A stretch of DNA of 64,000 nucleotides, from the NCBI GenBank assembly GCA_000827265.1, contig KN834762.1, positions 126,939-190,938 on the forward strand, given 5' to 3'. Below, in pieces: positions 1 through 11,061 of the stretch. Each line of letters begins with the position of its first letter. The first letter of the stretch is position 1. Source of the DNA: Collybiopsis luxurians FD-317 M1 (Eukaryota; Basidiomycota; Agaricomycetes; Agaricales; Omphalotaceae). Below the pieces are notes generated by a model. The model was not told the origin of the DNA. It worked only from the letters and a program-made list of their open reading frames with translations, and did no database searches. The translations under genes were made by a program, and so were the position numbers.

Positions 1-3000
1 CTGCTAGTGCCTACGTTTGGATTAAAGGTGACCCTGTTTTTACATAAGGAACGACAGAGGCTAAATCCTTATAGGAATTGAGCGAGACTTGAAGAAGAGC
101 AAGTTGCTGCTCGACTGTGTTCTGATTATCACCAGTGTTGTCCCTCCCGAACTTCCTATGGAACTTTCCCTCGCTGTCAACGCAAGTTTGGTGGCTCTGA
201 GTAAATTTGGTGGGTCCCCCGCTGCAGTGTTAGTGCTGTGCATTTTCTAACATTTATGCTTTTAGCAATTTTCTGCACTGAACCTTTCCGTATTCCTTTC
301 GCTGGACGTGTAGACGTCTGCTGTTTTGATAAGACGGGTACCATCACTGCCGAAAACTTGGTTCTTGAGGGCGTTACTGGCGTTAAGTAGGTGCCATTAA
401 GGATTTTTCTATATTTATATCTTAATGATCCCTAGTACAAAAGACCCAATGGCACTCGTTAATGTCAGGGAAGTCGCACGAGAAACAACTCTCTGCCTTG
501 CCGCCGCCCATGCACTAGTACGACTTGACGACGGTACGATCGTTGGAGATCCTATGGAAAAAACCACGTTGGAATCCATGGATTGGGGTGTAGGGAAAAG
601 TGCGCTTTTTCTTCTGGTTGTTCTTTATCCTCATTCATCCTTACCTTCGTATTAGACGACTTGGTCTCTTCTCTACAGGTCAACAACAAGATGTCTTTGA
701 ACATCAGACGCCGGTTCCAATTCAGCTCTGCTCTAAAGAGAATGTGCACTGTCTCTACTTTCCAGGGACCGTCCGTCATTGGCGGGTCCGGGGGAAATAC
801 GAATAGGACACTTGTGGCGGTCAAGGGCGCACCAGAGACCATCAAGGGCATGCTTGAAAGTGTCCCATCCCGGTACGACGACATTTACAAGGGGTATACC
901 AGACAGGGAAGCCGTGTTCTGGCTCTGGCTGTAAAGGAAATGGAATTTATGAATGGTGAAAAAGTTAGTACCTGTGACCAACTGCTCAAGATCTCCTCTA
1001 ACCGGAGGTGATTTTTAAGATCAACAAACTTCCGCGGGATGCGATTGAGAAAGACCTTACGTTTGCTGGGTTCCTCGTTTTCCATTGTCCATTGAAAGCC
1101 GATGCCATCGATGCGCTTAAAATGTTGGCAGATTCTTCACATCGGGTACGAAGTCTTTTCTTAGGCTCTTGATGACGACGTTGACCGTTTCGGTTCAGTG
1201 CATCATGATCACTGGCGACAACCCATTGACCGCCGTTCACGTTGCAAAAACGGTTGAAATTGTCGACCGAGAGGTACTCATACTAGATCTAAAAGAAAAC
1301 CCTCGCCATGACCGAGGTATGTATCTACTTCTGATCTTTTTTCACGTTGTGTGTCATGAACCCCGACCTTCTAAATTTTAGATCTTACTTGGAGAACTGT
1401 CGATGAGCGCAAGATTATCCCCGTTGATCCATCAGCTCCTCTGGATATGTCGCTATTCGACGAGTACGACATTTGCATTACCGGATCCGCTATGAAGCAA
1501 TACGAAAATACCCCTGCGTGGAAAGACCTTGTCCAAAACACCTGGGTCTACGCTCGTGTATCTCCGACACAAAAAGAATATATCCTCACCTCCCTCAAAA
1601 GTGCTGGTTATGTCACCCTCATGGCAGGCGATGGTACCAACGACGTTGGCGCACTTAAACAAGCGCATATTGGTGTGGCCTTACTCGACGGCACTCCTGA
1701 AGATTTGCAGAAGATTGCTGAAAGGCAGAAGATCGAGAGGATTAAATCAGTGTACGAGAGTCAACTGAAGATTTCGGCAAGATTCAACCAGCCGCCACCA
1801 GCCGTTCCTCCAGCTATCGCACATCTATTTCCTGATGCGGTACAGGCGCAACAGGCTGCGGTTGCAAATCAACTGGAAGCTAGGAAGAAGAACCCTATGG
1901 AAAAGGTGCGGTCACCTAGAGTGTTGTTTCCAAGCTATATTTCTAATGGACGTTTTTCCAGTTCGATCTTGCAGGTATCACCGACAAATTGGCTGAGATG
2001 GAAGGCGACGAAGAAGTACCTAAAATCAAACTTGGAGATGCGTCTTGTGCGGCTCCGTTCACCTCGAAGCTGTCGCACGTTTCAGCTGGTCAGTCTTCCC
2101 CGAAAGATGTGTACCATTATCACTAATGCTTCCTTATTAAGTCACACATATCATCCGTCAAGGAAGATGTACCCTGGTCGCCACGATTCAGATGTACAAG
2201 ATTCTTGCATTAAATTGTCTTATCACCGCGTACAGTCTCAGTGTGCAGTATCTCGATGGGATCAAATTTGGCGACTACCAAGTGACGATCACCGGTATGT
2301 TGATGTCTGTGTGTTTCCTCTGTATCTCTCGTGCCAAGGTAGTCTATACTGCTTCCTTCCCTATTGAGATGAAACTGATCTTGACTTTTTCAAGCCTGTG
2401 GAAAAGCTATCGCGGGAGCGCCCTCTGGGCAATATTTTCAATCTCTACGTTCTTCTCTCCGTTCTTTTACAGTTTGCTTTGCATATCGCCACCCTGGTGT
2501 ATATCACTGCACTGTCTCACCGCTATGAGCCGTGCGTACAATTTTTCAGTCTATCAGTCTATCAGCCCGCCATCTGACATTCCGTATGTTGTCTAGTCCA
2601 GGTGTCATAGATCTCGAGGCCAAATTTGAACCTTCTCTGCTGAATACTGCCATTTATCTTTTGGGTCTCTCCCAACAAGTGTCGACGTTCGCGATCAACT
2701 TCCAAGGACGACCTTTCCGCGAAGGCATTCGCGAGAACTCAGCTTTATGGTATGGTCTGGTAGGAGCTAGTGCTGTGGCATTTTCAGGTGCGACAGATTT
2801 CATGCCAGAGATGAATCGGTGGCTGCAGATCGTGGAGATGGACAACATGGTTTGTCTTCTTTTTACTGTTATCCATGGACATCGCCACTCATTTTCACGG
2901 CTCCGCAGTTCAAATTTAGACTAACTTCCAGCATGATTATCGACCTTGCGGGATGTTGGCTCATCGAGACTGTATGCAAATACCTATTTGCAGATTTAGA

Positions 3001-3103
3001 GCCGAAGCCTATGATTACCCGAGGGCGGGAGAGGAGGGAGAAGCGACGCCTGGAGCAAGCGAAACAAGCCGCCCTGGCTGAAGCAGAGAAGAAGGACATC
3101 TAA
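1..3103 (+). CDS. SPF1: P5A-type ATPase Spf1 (ER transmembrane-helix dislocase), 5' partial
   Basis: The gene runs in from the left edge and ends at the TAA at 3101-3103. P5A ATPases sit in the ER membrane, use ATP to extract misinserted transmembrane helices, and affect manganese and sterol balance. What is seen, in order: the end of the A-domain/TM region (ASAYVWIKG, then [19 protein letters not shown]), the phosphorylation motif [16 protein letters not shown] near 331-385, the nucleotide-binding KGAPE near 825, [17 protein letters not shown] near 1205, and the P5-type hinge [20 protein letters not shown] near 1621-1678. Several hydrophobic segments follow to about 3000, then a basic tail ([20 protein letters not shown]). 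The frame is broken by many short introns; the first is 28-74 and the next about 209-271. The combination of PPELPMELS with [13 protein letters not shown] separates P5A from P4 and P2 pumps. The start lies outside the window. Confidence 0.93.
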
Positions 3104-3307
3104 AGTGTTATTATGTTTACGATAGATGTTTTGGGGAACCTAGCTTATTTGTAGAACAGTTCTTCGATCCTAATATGTCATATGTGTACTCCAGGATTCA
3201 CAAGGCCTACATTGGCTAATTCATCCGGACGATGGTTCATTGAAAGACTACGGGGAAACATTGATACCGCCCGATGCCCACTAGAGATGACAGCTCATAA
3301 CCTCTTT

Positions 3308-5335
3308 CTACGCCTTTCTTGCCTCTAAAACAGTTTTCCTCAGCCGCCTCATTGCCTCTTCCACCTGTGGTTCTTCTAGAGTACTAAAAGCGGCCCTTAC
3401 GTAGGCCGACTTGGACCCATTGGGAAGGAAGACAGTACCAGGTAAAGCCAAGACACCGTTCTTGAACGCGTGAGTCTCTATCAGGGCTTTCGAGTCTTCC
3501 TCTTCCTCCGAAGTCTCGGGAGAATTTACAAGCAGTTTGAACCTAGCAAAAAAATTTCTATGTATGAGTCTTGGAACGTGGTTAAACGACGAAAATTGAA
3601 CTTGCCAGAAAAACATCCCGGCTTCAGGCCTTACCCATTCCGCTAGTTTTCCGGTTGTATTTTCGTCGTTCTCTGTATTTGACACAACATCATCACTACC
3701 CAACCATTTCTGTAGCTGCCTCTCAAAGATGTCCCTTTTCCCTTTGTAAAATGTCGATACACTCTGGGTGTGTGCAAGAAAGGTATCATAACCCCAAGAT
3801 TGGAGTAGGCGGAATGTGATAAGCTGAGTGAAAGATGACACTTGAAGATTCGAGTTTGCCGTCTGTGCAGGGCGGGAGAATTTTCAGCAGCCAGCTAGAG
3901 GATCATGATTTTGAAAAAGGCACTCGCCAGCATATCAATCTTCCTCAGAAGCGGCTCCGGTCCTAATCAGGCGAAAGAAGCGACGGTGAATATGGTAAAG
4001 AAGAACAGTATCATAGAAACCATTTACCCGAAGCAAACCCTATCCGTAATCCAGCGGACAGAATTTTGGAAAGAGAGTCGAATCTCAGAACTCGTCCTAC
4101 TTCGGCAGAAGGATATCCTCCCACTTCTCCAGTAGGTTCTATTGCCTCAAGAGCAAAGTACGAGGGAGGACGCACGGCTTTGCCGTAGTAGAGGTAATAG
4201 TACGGGTCATCTACAGATAAAGATTGGATCAATATTCGTGCGACAAGGGAGGAGAAAACGGGTACCTTCTAATATTATAAAGTTGTATTGTCTCGCGAGT
4301 TTTAAAACTTCTTTTCTTCGTTCGAGGGAGGCTGTCATTCCCGTTGGGTTGCATCCGTACTATGAAAATCAGGATATGAAAGTATACGAAACAGAACTGC
4401 ACGCACAGGAACCGTATATAATACCTTCGGTCTCTTCTCATCTGGCCAATTTTCGAGGAGTTCCTGCAATGCGGAGGAACAGATGCCGTTGGCGTCCGTA
4501 GGAACTTCTGGAAGGGCGTCAAGTATACAAGGACGGAAAGAAGCGTAGTCCCTACACACCGATTTGTGTACACTGTAGGCTCTTGAATATCGGTATAACA
4601 CCACTGCAAATATTCCTTGTTAATTCGGTAATTACGAACATAAAAATGAGAGACGTACGCGTAAACAGGTGACTCTACGAGAACAGGGTCGCCGGGACTG
4701 ATAATTGACCGTGCAGCCTAAAAGCCATGCTTGGTGACCAGAGCAAATCGAGCATGGTATTCGTACCTTGTATATCAGGTCCTGAGATCCTGAACCTATA
4801 CTTACTCTCCATCCTTCCGTACCTTCGTGGACTCCGCTACGACCATGTTTCCGGCCGTGAACCTTTTCTTGAAGGCCGATGACCCATTTTATTAAATCTG
4901 GAATTCCAGCTGTATCGGTGTACTGTAGACCGACAGCCAACTGAGATTGAGGAATGGTGATGACACGCTCTGAGGTGCTGCTAGCGGGATCTTTAGCTGT
5001 AAAGGTTAAAGACAAGAATGGGAAGGTGGATTCGTTGGGTTTGCCAGAGAGGAGAGAAATAATGCCTGGCTCGTCCTCGAGTGGTAAAAGGCCACGGACT
5101 GGTCTTCACATGAGACCAGGCTAGCCAGTCAGAGAAAGGAAGACATACTGGGGCTGGGCAACCATTCTTTTGCCTGGTCGGAGAGAAATTGGTCATAAAA
5201 TTCTGACGGAAGAGATTCTGCTCTGAGTTCGCCCGCTGTGGTGCTAACAGCAGTGTCAGTAGTGGTATGTGTGCCATGGTGGTGCATCAGTTGAGGGTTC
5301 ATTGCGCTGACCTCTAACCGACTAGCCGAGGGCAA
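3308..5335 (-). CDS. PLP-dependent aromatic/2-aminoadipate aminotransferase (Aro8-like, fold type I)
   Basis: A cytosolic class I/II aminotransferase of the Aro8/kynurenine-aminotransferase family, which moves amino groups between aromatic amino acids, 2-aminoadipate or kynurenine and 2-oxo acids. Visible on the minus strand: N-terminal [35 protein letters not shown], the [12 protein letters not shown] turn (split by an intron near 4350), [16 protein letters not shown], and the PLP lysine in [19 protein letters not shown] near 4020-4070. The end is [12 protein letters not shown] followed by [15 protein letters not shown] and [23 protein letters not shown]. The start is the ATG at 5335 or the in-frame ATG at 5302. 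It shares a 227-bp divergent promoter with the next gene. The exact substrate cannot be read from sequence. It converges on SPF1 with about 200 bp between stops. Confidence 0.9.
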
Positions 5336-5562
5336 GCTTAGCTTTTATCCTGGCGCTAGAATAATAAAGCATGTAGACCTCATGTCCCAGTGGTGAATCC
5401 TGCGATTTTGAGGTATGTTGAAGAGCTGTATCGCACTGAAAACATGAGTACTTGAGTAGCCAGAGCATGTATTGTACTGCAGCTGGTCCATCTACTGTAC
5501 GGGTATCAACGAATGACGTAATTAACTAACCTTGTTCTCTACCACTACCATTGAGAAGAGTT

Positions 5563-6650
5563 ATGCATACCCTGTCCGCAACAGAAGCTAACGTTCTCTA
5601 CGATGGTACGTATTATTTAGTTTTTTTTTTTTTGAATACCTTCAGTTCCAATCATTTCTTAGCTTCCCGTAAATGGTTTACAATAGTTAGCGCATTTATC
5701 TGCCCAGCTACGTTTGTTATCAACGCCCCATTTGGACGCTTTGCCCAGACTGGAAAGAGCCTTCTGAATATAAATCTAGACGGTATGTAATATGTTTTTC
5801 ATTTCCCAATTTGAAGCTTATCCAGGCCCCAGGCAGAAAATCATGGATAATTATGGAGATTTTCTCCCCCATAATGTTTATTATTTGCTTTCTTACTTCT
5901 CCCCTTTCTCGTGCCGAACCAGTTTCATTTGGACCTTCCAGAGCCCAGTATACTCTTGCAGCAGCATATCTCGTTCACTACGCAAATCGCGCCATCATCT
6001 CCCCTGTTCGTACACCCTCGCGTTCCAAATCCCACATCATCGTCCCTTTGGCTGGAATCACGTTTAATGTTCTCAATGGATCCCTCGTGGGCACGTATCT
6101 CTCTTCCCCAGCTGCATTTGCATATCTTTCCAGTGCTCGACCTTCTTTTTACCTCGGACTTGGCATATGGGCCACTGGTCTCGCCGGCAATATCATTCAC
6201 GATGAAATCCTCATGAATATCCGTCGTAAAGCAAAATCCAAAGCCGATGGGAAAACGGCAAAAACCAAGAATACATCTGAGCACTACGCCATTCCTTATG
6301 GACTGCTCTACAAGTATATCTCGTTCCCAAATTATTTTTGTGAATGGATTGAATGGGCTGGATTCGCTCTAGCTGCTTCTCCCCTCCCCTTTGTTACGTC
6401 GCCGAATTCGTCTGTCTTTGCAAACATCGCATTGACTATGAGAAGCCTTATCTCCCCATCTGCAATTGCAGATGTTATTCGTGCGCCATCCTCCCTGTTT
6501 GCACCTCGCCTCACACCTCCCTGGATTTTTCTCCTGAATGAAATCGTTTTGATGCTACCACGAGCCTACAGAGGTCATCAGTGGTACAAACAAAAGTTTG
6601 GTGAATCGTACCCGAAGGAAAGGAGAGTAGTCGTGCCCTTCATATGGTAG
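5563..6650 (+). CDS. 3-oxo-5-alpha-steroid 4-dehydrogenase (SRD5A)-like membrane reductase
   Basis: An ER membrane NADPH-dependent reductase of the steroid 5-alpha-reductase/Tsc13 superfamily. A model with two introns (about 5606-5662 and 5783-5832) gives roughly 325 residues: an N-terminal helix with ATFVINAPFGRF, then LDGRKSWIIMEIFSP, several hydrophobic stretches including HIIVPLAGITFNVLNGSL, and the C-terminal signature YKYISFPNYFCEWIEWAGFA. The end is AYRGHQWYKQKFGESYPKERR. The NYF.EW.EW.GFA pattern and the closing YP..RR are typical of SRD5A1/2-type C-terminal domains. The first ATG is 5563; an open frame before it has none. The second acceptor at 5832 was chosen because it gives DGRKSWIIME without a frame break. 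Whether the substrate is a sterol or another enone is not decided by sequence. Confidence 0.88.
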
Positions 6651-7853
6651 GATCAATGATCTTTCGTGTTTACAAGGCTCGAGTTGGTATGTTTCATGAA
6701 TAGAAGGCTCTTTGGTTCCTTGTTTAGCGTGTGTTTCTTTTGACATTAACGGTGCTTTTGATTGAAAGAGCTGGTTCTCGTAGTTCCTCCACCGCTGATG
6801 AAGCATCAAATTCCTTTGATAGATTGTTCCTATAGTTATTTCTACTGACGTACTCTGTCTCGGACAGTGCACCGAATGCTAATGTATATGATTGGTACAG
6901 GAAGCGCCGATAATCTCACCCAAGCAGTGCCTCTTACTTTAGCACCCAAATATTGAAAAAGTGAATAGTCTGTGATCTCAGGACGGCTCCAGGTGGGGAA
7001 ATGCTTGCTTGTTGGCGCTCGTTCTCATAAACCCATTTCTGTGCTACTCGAAGGCGTTGCTCCGTCGGAATTTGGATCATCATTAGGATTTTATTTCCCT
7101 TCCGTTTGTATATCGGAAACTACATACATGCCAGAAACGATGAAACTATGTACTTGCTGTACTGCCTTTTGGTTGCCGCTCAAACCGTACCGTTCCTTTC
7201 GATACTTGGATGACCATCGCTAGGCTTCGCAGATTGTAGAATCACGGTCGGTGCTACTTTGTATCATCAACTGTCTTCTCACTTGTGCCCGCAAACACCG
7301 TGATACTGCGACCGTGCCGGGCCGCGTACGCAGCATGAGGAGAATTTAGGACGGTCCCGCCAACTTTAGATGGTCAGAGTTAGGTAGTCGAGACCTCGAC
7401 GCACTCAATCAGCATGGAGCAGCGTTTCATCACGCCCCTGTATTCACAATAAACTACCGAACCTTCGTGTAACTCCCCTTGGCCCCAAATTGGATTTTCC
7501 AGCTCATCCGCGCCCGTAATCATGGGAGAATGATCTTCAATTGAAGTCAGTATAGTAGGAGGCGGAAGGTCCGTGATTTCCTTCCCTATTCCAGGAACGC
7601 GCCAAATCTAGGATCATTCAATCATACATTTAATTCAAAAAAAGCACATCCTTGTAGATCACTTGTCAAGTGTTGACGGAGAACTTGGCCACTATTCATC
7701 TATCTGACAACCACCAGTTTTGGACTTTAAATACTTCCAAAGGTGCTTCTCATCTGTCTACTCTTTTCTCCCATCTATCTATCGGGCCTTGGGTTGTCTA
7801 GCCAGCTTGACATTTTCTGCCTTTTCGCTCAACGTGTTTCTTGCTGTGTAATC
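6651..7853. other. Intergenic stretch, no supported gene
   Basis: About 1.2 kb between the reductase and the CxxC-rich gene. Open frames here are short and without family signals (for example 6972-7223). A TTTAAATA element at 7727-7734 lies about 125 bp before the ATG at 7854 and is a plausible TATA box for that gene. Nothing else is recognised. Confidence 0.6.
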
Positions 7854-8951
7854 ATGCCCATCGGGGAGCATAACATCATGTTCGAGGAATCCTGGAATTC
7901 TTCCGCAATACTCCTCACGTCTTCGAATGCGATCACTGAGAAATGGAACGACAGTACGAAGACCAGCTTCAATCCTCCCTGCAGCGTCACCAATAATCCT
8001 ACCGGTCGAATGCAGTGCCCGATGTGCCTCCGCTTTTTCCCCGCGCCGAGTTTTGGTCGATGTTTCGGGGTACCTACGGCGGAATTTCCCCAGAGCGGGA
8101 CGAACACCAGGAAACGTAAACGCACAGAGACCCGGGCGGCACACGAGATGCTGCTCGCGCCGTGCCACGACTGCCTCGACAGTCTTGGAGAAGACGAAGG
8201 TGCCACCTGGGGGAGATGCGATAACGCAAAGTGCTGGTCGAGGAGAGGAGAGTCTTTATCTCCAAACTCATTCTTTGGAAAACCAAGTAGGGCGGCAAGG
8301 ACGACTGTACTCGGGTCCCCCTTGGATGATCAGATCCATTTTGACCCCTATCCCTCATCGAGGTCGAATGGGGCGCTGGATCCCCACAAATGCGATCCCA
8401 CTGCTCACGGTGAAGTATCTCCGACGGGACTGGGACTGGTTTGTCCAAAATGCTCTCCTGAAGGCGGACTCGGCTGTGCCCATAAATGGATCTGTGATGT
8501 CTGCGCATTCTGGGACCAGAACCCTTTGGTGTGGGAGTGTCCCGGTTGTTTGAATGATTATTGTGATGAATGTGAAGAGTCCGAAATGGGTCAATTGGAG
8601 CTAGAGCGGTGTGCTGAATGCGGTAAACGAGACTTGTGTCGGGCCTGTAGGAGTGGGAATTCGCCAACAGATTCCGATTGTGATAGCCCTCGATGCGACC
8701 TCAACTCGGGGGGTTTCTCCGGAAAGCTTTTCTCCTGGAGATGCTGGTTGTGCAGCCTGCCGGTGTGCTCGACCTGCGTGCCAACTGCTCATGCAAACAG
8801 ACGGATAGATTCTTGTCGGAATTGCCATTCACGACTGTGCGAAGGCTGTAGGAGTGTTTTGGGATGCCAGAGATGCGGGGGAGAAATGTGTCAGCTGTGC
8901 CTAGGCGAGACCTTGGCCATGCTTTGCCACAAGTGCGAACACGGCTCTTAG
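7854..8951 (+). CDS. Intronless CxxC-rich protein of unknown function
   Basis: A single exon of 365 residues starting at the ATG at 7854; the open frame extends upstream but has no earlier ATG. It holds 38 cysteines, most of them in about 15 CxxC pairs: CPMC and CHDC in the first half, then CPKC, CDVC, CPGC, CDEC, CAEC, CRAC, CWLC, CSTC, CRNC, CEGC, CQRC, CQLC and CHKC to the end. The spacing suggests a chain of zinc ribbons or treble-clef fingers. No signal peptide is seen, and a basic stretch RKRKRTETR near residue 88 could be a nuclear signal. The pairs lack the regular spacing and His of a classical RING or RBR unit, so I do not assign an E3 role. The lack of introns is unusual next to the intron-dense neighbours. 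Confidence 0.8.
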   Translation: MPIGEHNIMFEESWNSSAILLTSSNAITEKWNDSTKTSFNPPCSVTNNPTGRMQCPMCLRFFPAPSFGRCFGVPTAEFPQSGTNTRKRKRTETRAAHEMLLAPCHDCLDSLGEDEGATWGRCDNAKCWSRRGESLSPNSFFGKPSRAARTTVLGSPLDDQIHFDPYPSSRSNGALDPHKCDPTAHGEVSPTGLGLVCPKCSPEGGLGCAHKWICDVCAFWDQNPLVWECPGCLNDYCDECEESEMGQLELERCAECGKRDLCRACRSGNSPTDSDCDSPRCDLNSGGFSGKLFSWRCWLCSLPVCSTCVPTAHANRRIDSCRNCHSRLCEGCRSVLGCQRCGGEMCQLCLGETLAMLCHKCEHGS

Positions 8952-9394
8952 AACGGTGAAAAGTATTTTGGGAATCTTGTATTAGTATTTCGCATCGGAT
9001 TTTGGAATAGCCCATATGATATTATATCAACCAAGGTAGGTAAATACTGCAGTTGACCAATGTAGAATATGTTTAGTCGGCTCTAATTTGCACTGGGTTA
9101 AAAGTTTTCTGGGCCGGAAAAGGCACTTAATTGACTACCAATATCAGTACCTTTGAGAGATAGAATGGACCAGGAATAGATTGCTTCTGAGTCCGCAGCT
9201 GCTGTCTCAGCTGTTTAGCTGTTGACCGCCGTGCACATGGCAGAAATCTCGGAAGTTCAGCGTGAATTTGAGTCGAAAGCAAAACGAATGAATTCCCCAA
9301 AGTATGTACGCATCAAAAAGGAACGTAGATGTCACCCAATTATACCTAGTAACTTTCAGTCAAAGCTTCGAAATCAACAGCCTTCGCTGTTGCA
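8952..9394. other. Intergenic stretch between convergent genes
   Basis: About 440 bp between two convergent stops. It should hold both 3' UTRs. Apart from AT-rich tracts I see nothing. Confidence 0.5.
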
Positions 9395-10403
9395 TCAGTG
9401 CACAAGTGTAATTAACATCGTTGCGAAAAATACTGCCACGGAAGTGCACCAGATAGTACTTGAAGAACCCAAGCTTGCAGTCCTAAGAGCTGACGAAGAA
9501 GGTTTGCTAGTCGAAGTTGAGCTCGGCGCGGCACTGTTCGTGGTAGTACTAGACAAGGGTATAGGGGTCGGGTCGGTCAACGAGGGAGATAACGCAGGGG
9601 TCGTGAACGAGGATGAGGAGAAAGATTTCGACGTCGTGGTACTAGTAATCGAAATTGGAACAGAAGATGTGCTAGTCGGTCTTGCCGTGGAAGAACTACT
9701 CGCGGCAGAGAAGGGATCCGACAGCCCATTGACTCCCGCCTTTTGGCACTGGGCGATGAAATCTAGTGTCCATGATCAGATAAGCTTCGAAGGAACATAT
9801 ATGGGTTTTTTTTACCTTCCGTCGCAGACTGCATCTGCGACGTTAAAGACACATCGCTATCCCCAATGCAGTTTGCTACCCCCGCCAAGTCCGTCAACAT
9901 ATCCTGAGTACAGCACGGGCTGATTGGAGTATCATCCGTCCCGTCAGAGGGGCACTGGGTATAAAAACAGCTCGAATCAGTAATCACAATACTCATAAAG
10001 GTCAATTGACCTGGACAAAGATAAAAAGCGCCCAGGAGAGCTCATTCAATGCTCTGTGTATACATACATTATTAGTGATCAGCGACAAAGCCTTTTCGTA
10101 GAAACTTCCAGGGGCAGGACATAATATGTTCGCTGTCTGGATCTGGTCTTGGAGGTCTTTGTACGGAAAATAGAAGTCAATTGAGGCAAGCGGGTCGGAT
10201 GTCGTGGCAGTCCGCAGTTTTGAACTGGTTCTCCTGCCAGCAGGGGAACTGTGGATGACGGTGGGACTAGCATACGCTATGGGGGAAGAAGTCCATAAGA
10301 ACACGTCGGTCAATAGATTGAAGAACCGAGAACTTGACGCACCCGAGCCAGCGGCGCATACTATTAGGACCAAAACCGCAAGCCTGAGACTATCTCCTGG
10401 CAT
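9395..10403 (-). CDS. Secreted Ser/Thr-rich protein with probable GPI anchor
   Basis: Starts at the ATG at 10403 with MPGDSLRLAVLVLIVCAAGS, a clear signal peptide. The middle carries a cysteine region (NILCPAPGSF, then FYTQCPSDGTDDTPISPCC and GVANCIGDSD). A third exon reads DFIAQCQKAGVNGLSDPF, then a long Ser/Thr-rich stalk, and ends in a hydrophobic tail (VAVFFATMLITLVH) that looks like a GPI-attachment signal. Splicing was set by frame: donor within LITNNVC, acceptor before QLTFMS, and an intron with acceptor before DFIAQC. A TATAAA on the minus strand lies near 10495, about 90 bp before the start. The layout (signal, Cys domain, CQ.AG motif, Ser/Thr stalk, GPI tail) is common among uncharacterised mushroom cell-wall or surface proteins. 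I do not recognise a named family. Confidence 0.75.
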
Positions 10404-10489
10404 ACTGCTCTCTTGGGAGTTGATGTCGGTTGGAACGAGGAAAAGGCGAAGGAGGGGAGGAGGGACCCGCCTCGTTGTATAAATTACTC

Positions 10490-10499
10490 TCAATTTATA
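10490..10499 (-). promoter_or_regulatory. TATA box for the GPI-anchored protein gene
   Basis: The minus strand reads GTATAAATTG here, about 90 bp upstream of the ATG at 10403. The distance suits a core promoter with a short 5' UTR. Confidence 0.5.
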
Positions 10500-10727
10500 C
10501 GGCTTAAAGTCATGTATAGCAGTGTTTCAGCTCTTGGTCCTTTGTACAGCGTCGGTGAACACGGATCGATATGTTCCAGACCATCCTCGTTCATCGGAAT
10601 CGATACTGCTTCAACTATTCCAATGAATTATATGAAAGTCGATGAAACGGCGCTGTGTTCCAGCACCAGCAACGCCTCAAGTTCGCCTACTAAATTCGAG
10701 CACAAGGATCATCGCATCCAGCGTTTA

Positions 10728-10751
10728 GGCGCTTACAGTGGCGTAAGCGCC
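10728..10751. repeat. Perfect 9-bp inverted repeat with 6-nt loop
   Basis: GGCGCTTAC and its exact reverse complement GTAAGCGCC are separated by six bases. A related shorter palindrome built on the same GGCGCTT core occurs at 58244-58264. It could be a remnant of a small inverted-repeat element or a protein-binding site; sequence alone does not say. Confidence 0.7.
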
Positions 10752-11061
10752 AATTTATCGCCTACCTTATAAGGGCTTTGTTGGACATTGAAGCAAGTTT
10801 TACTTTTAGTATCCAGAGATACTTTCAATGTATGCGATTCATAAATCCAGGTAATGCAAAATTTGCTCTTTTGATCAAATATGCAACTAACACTGCATTA
10901 CCACCGACAACTCCGATTTGTCCGAGTCCGAGATTCAGAGTTGGCGGAAGACTGGTGTTTTACTGCATGAACGCATGATGCAGGTACTAAGGTAGTGCAA
11001 AGTAGATAACGATAGATGGTGTAAGTGTAGGATATGTCAGGCACAGAACATACTCAAGTAC

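Larger units (their letters stand above)
10404..11061. other. Intergenic stretch with a strong hairpin
   Basis: Promoter of the GPI-protein gene followed by the 3' flank of the sedolisin gene. Its only clear structure is the inverted repeat at 10728-10751. An open frame from 10513 on the plus strand has no family signal and is not called. Confidence 0.5.

Noticed and set aside
9222..9923. 233-codon plus-strand open frame opposite the GPI-protein gene
   Set aside because: It mirrors the Ser/Thr-rich stalk on the other strand (Val/Glu/Asp-rich shadow), has no known motif and no typical intron signals.
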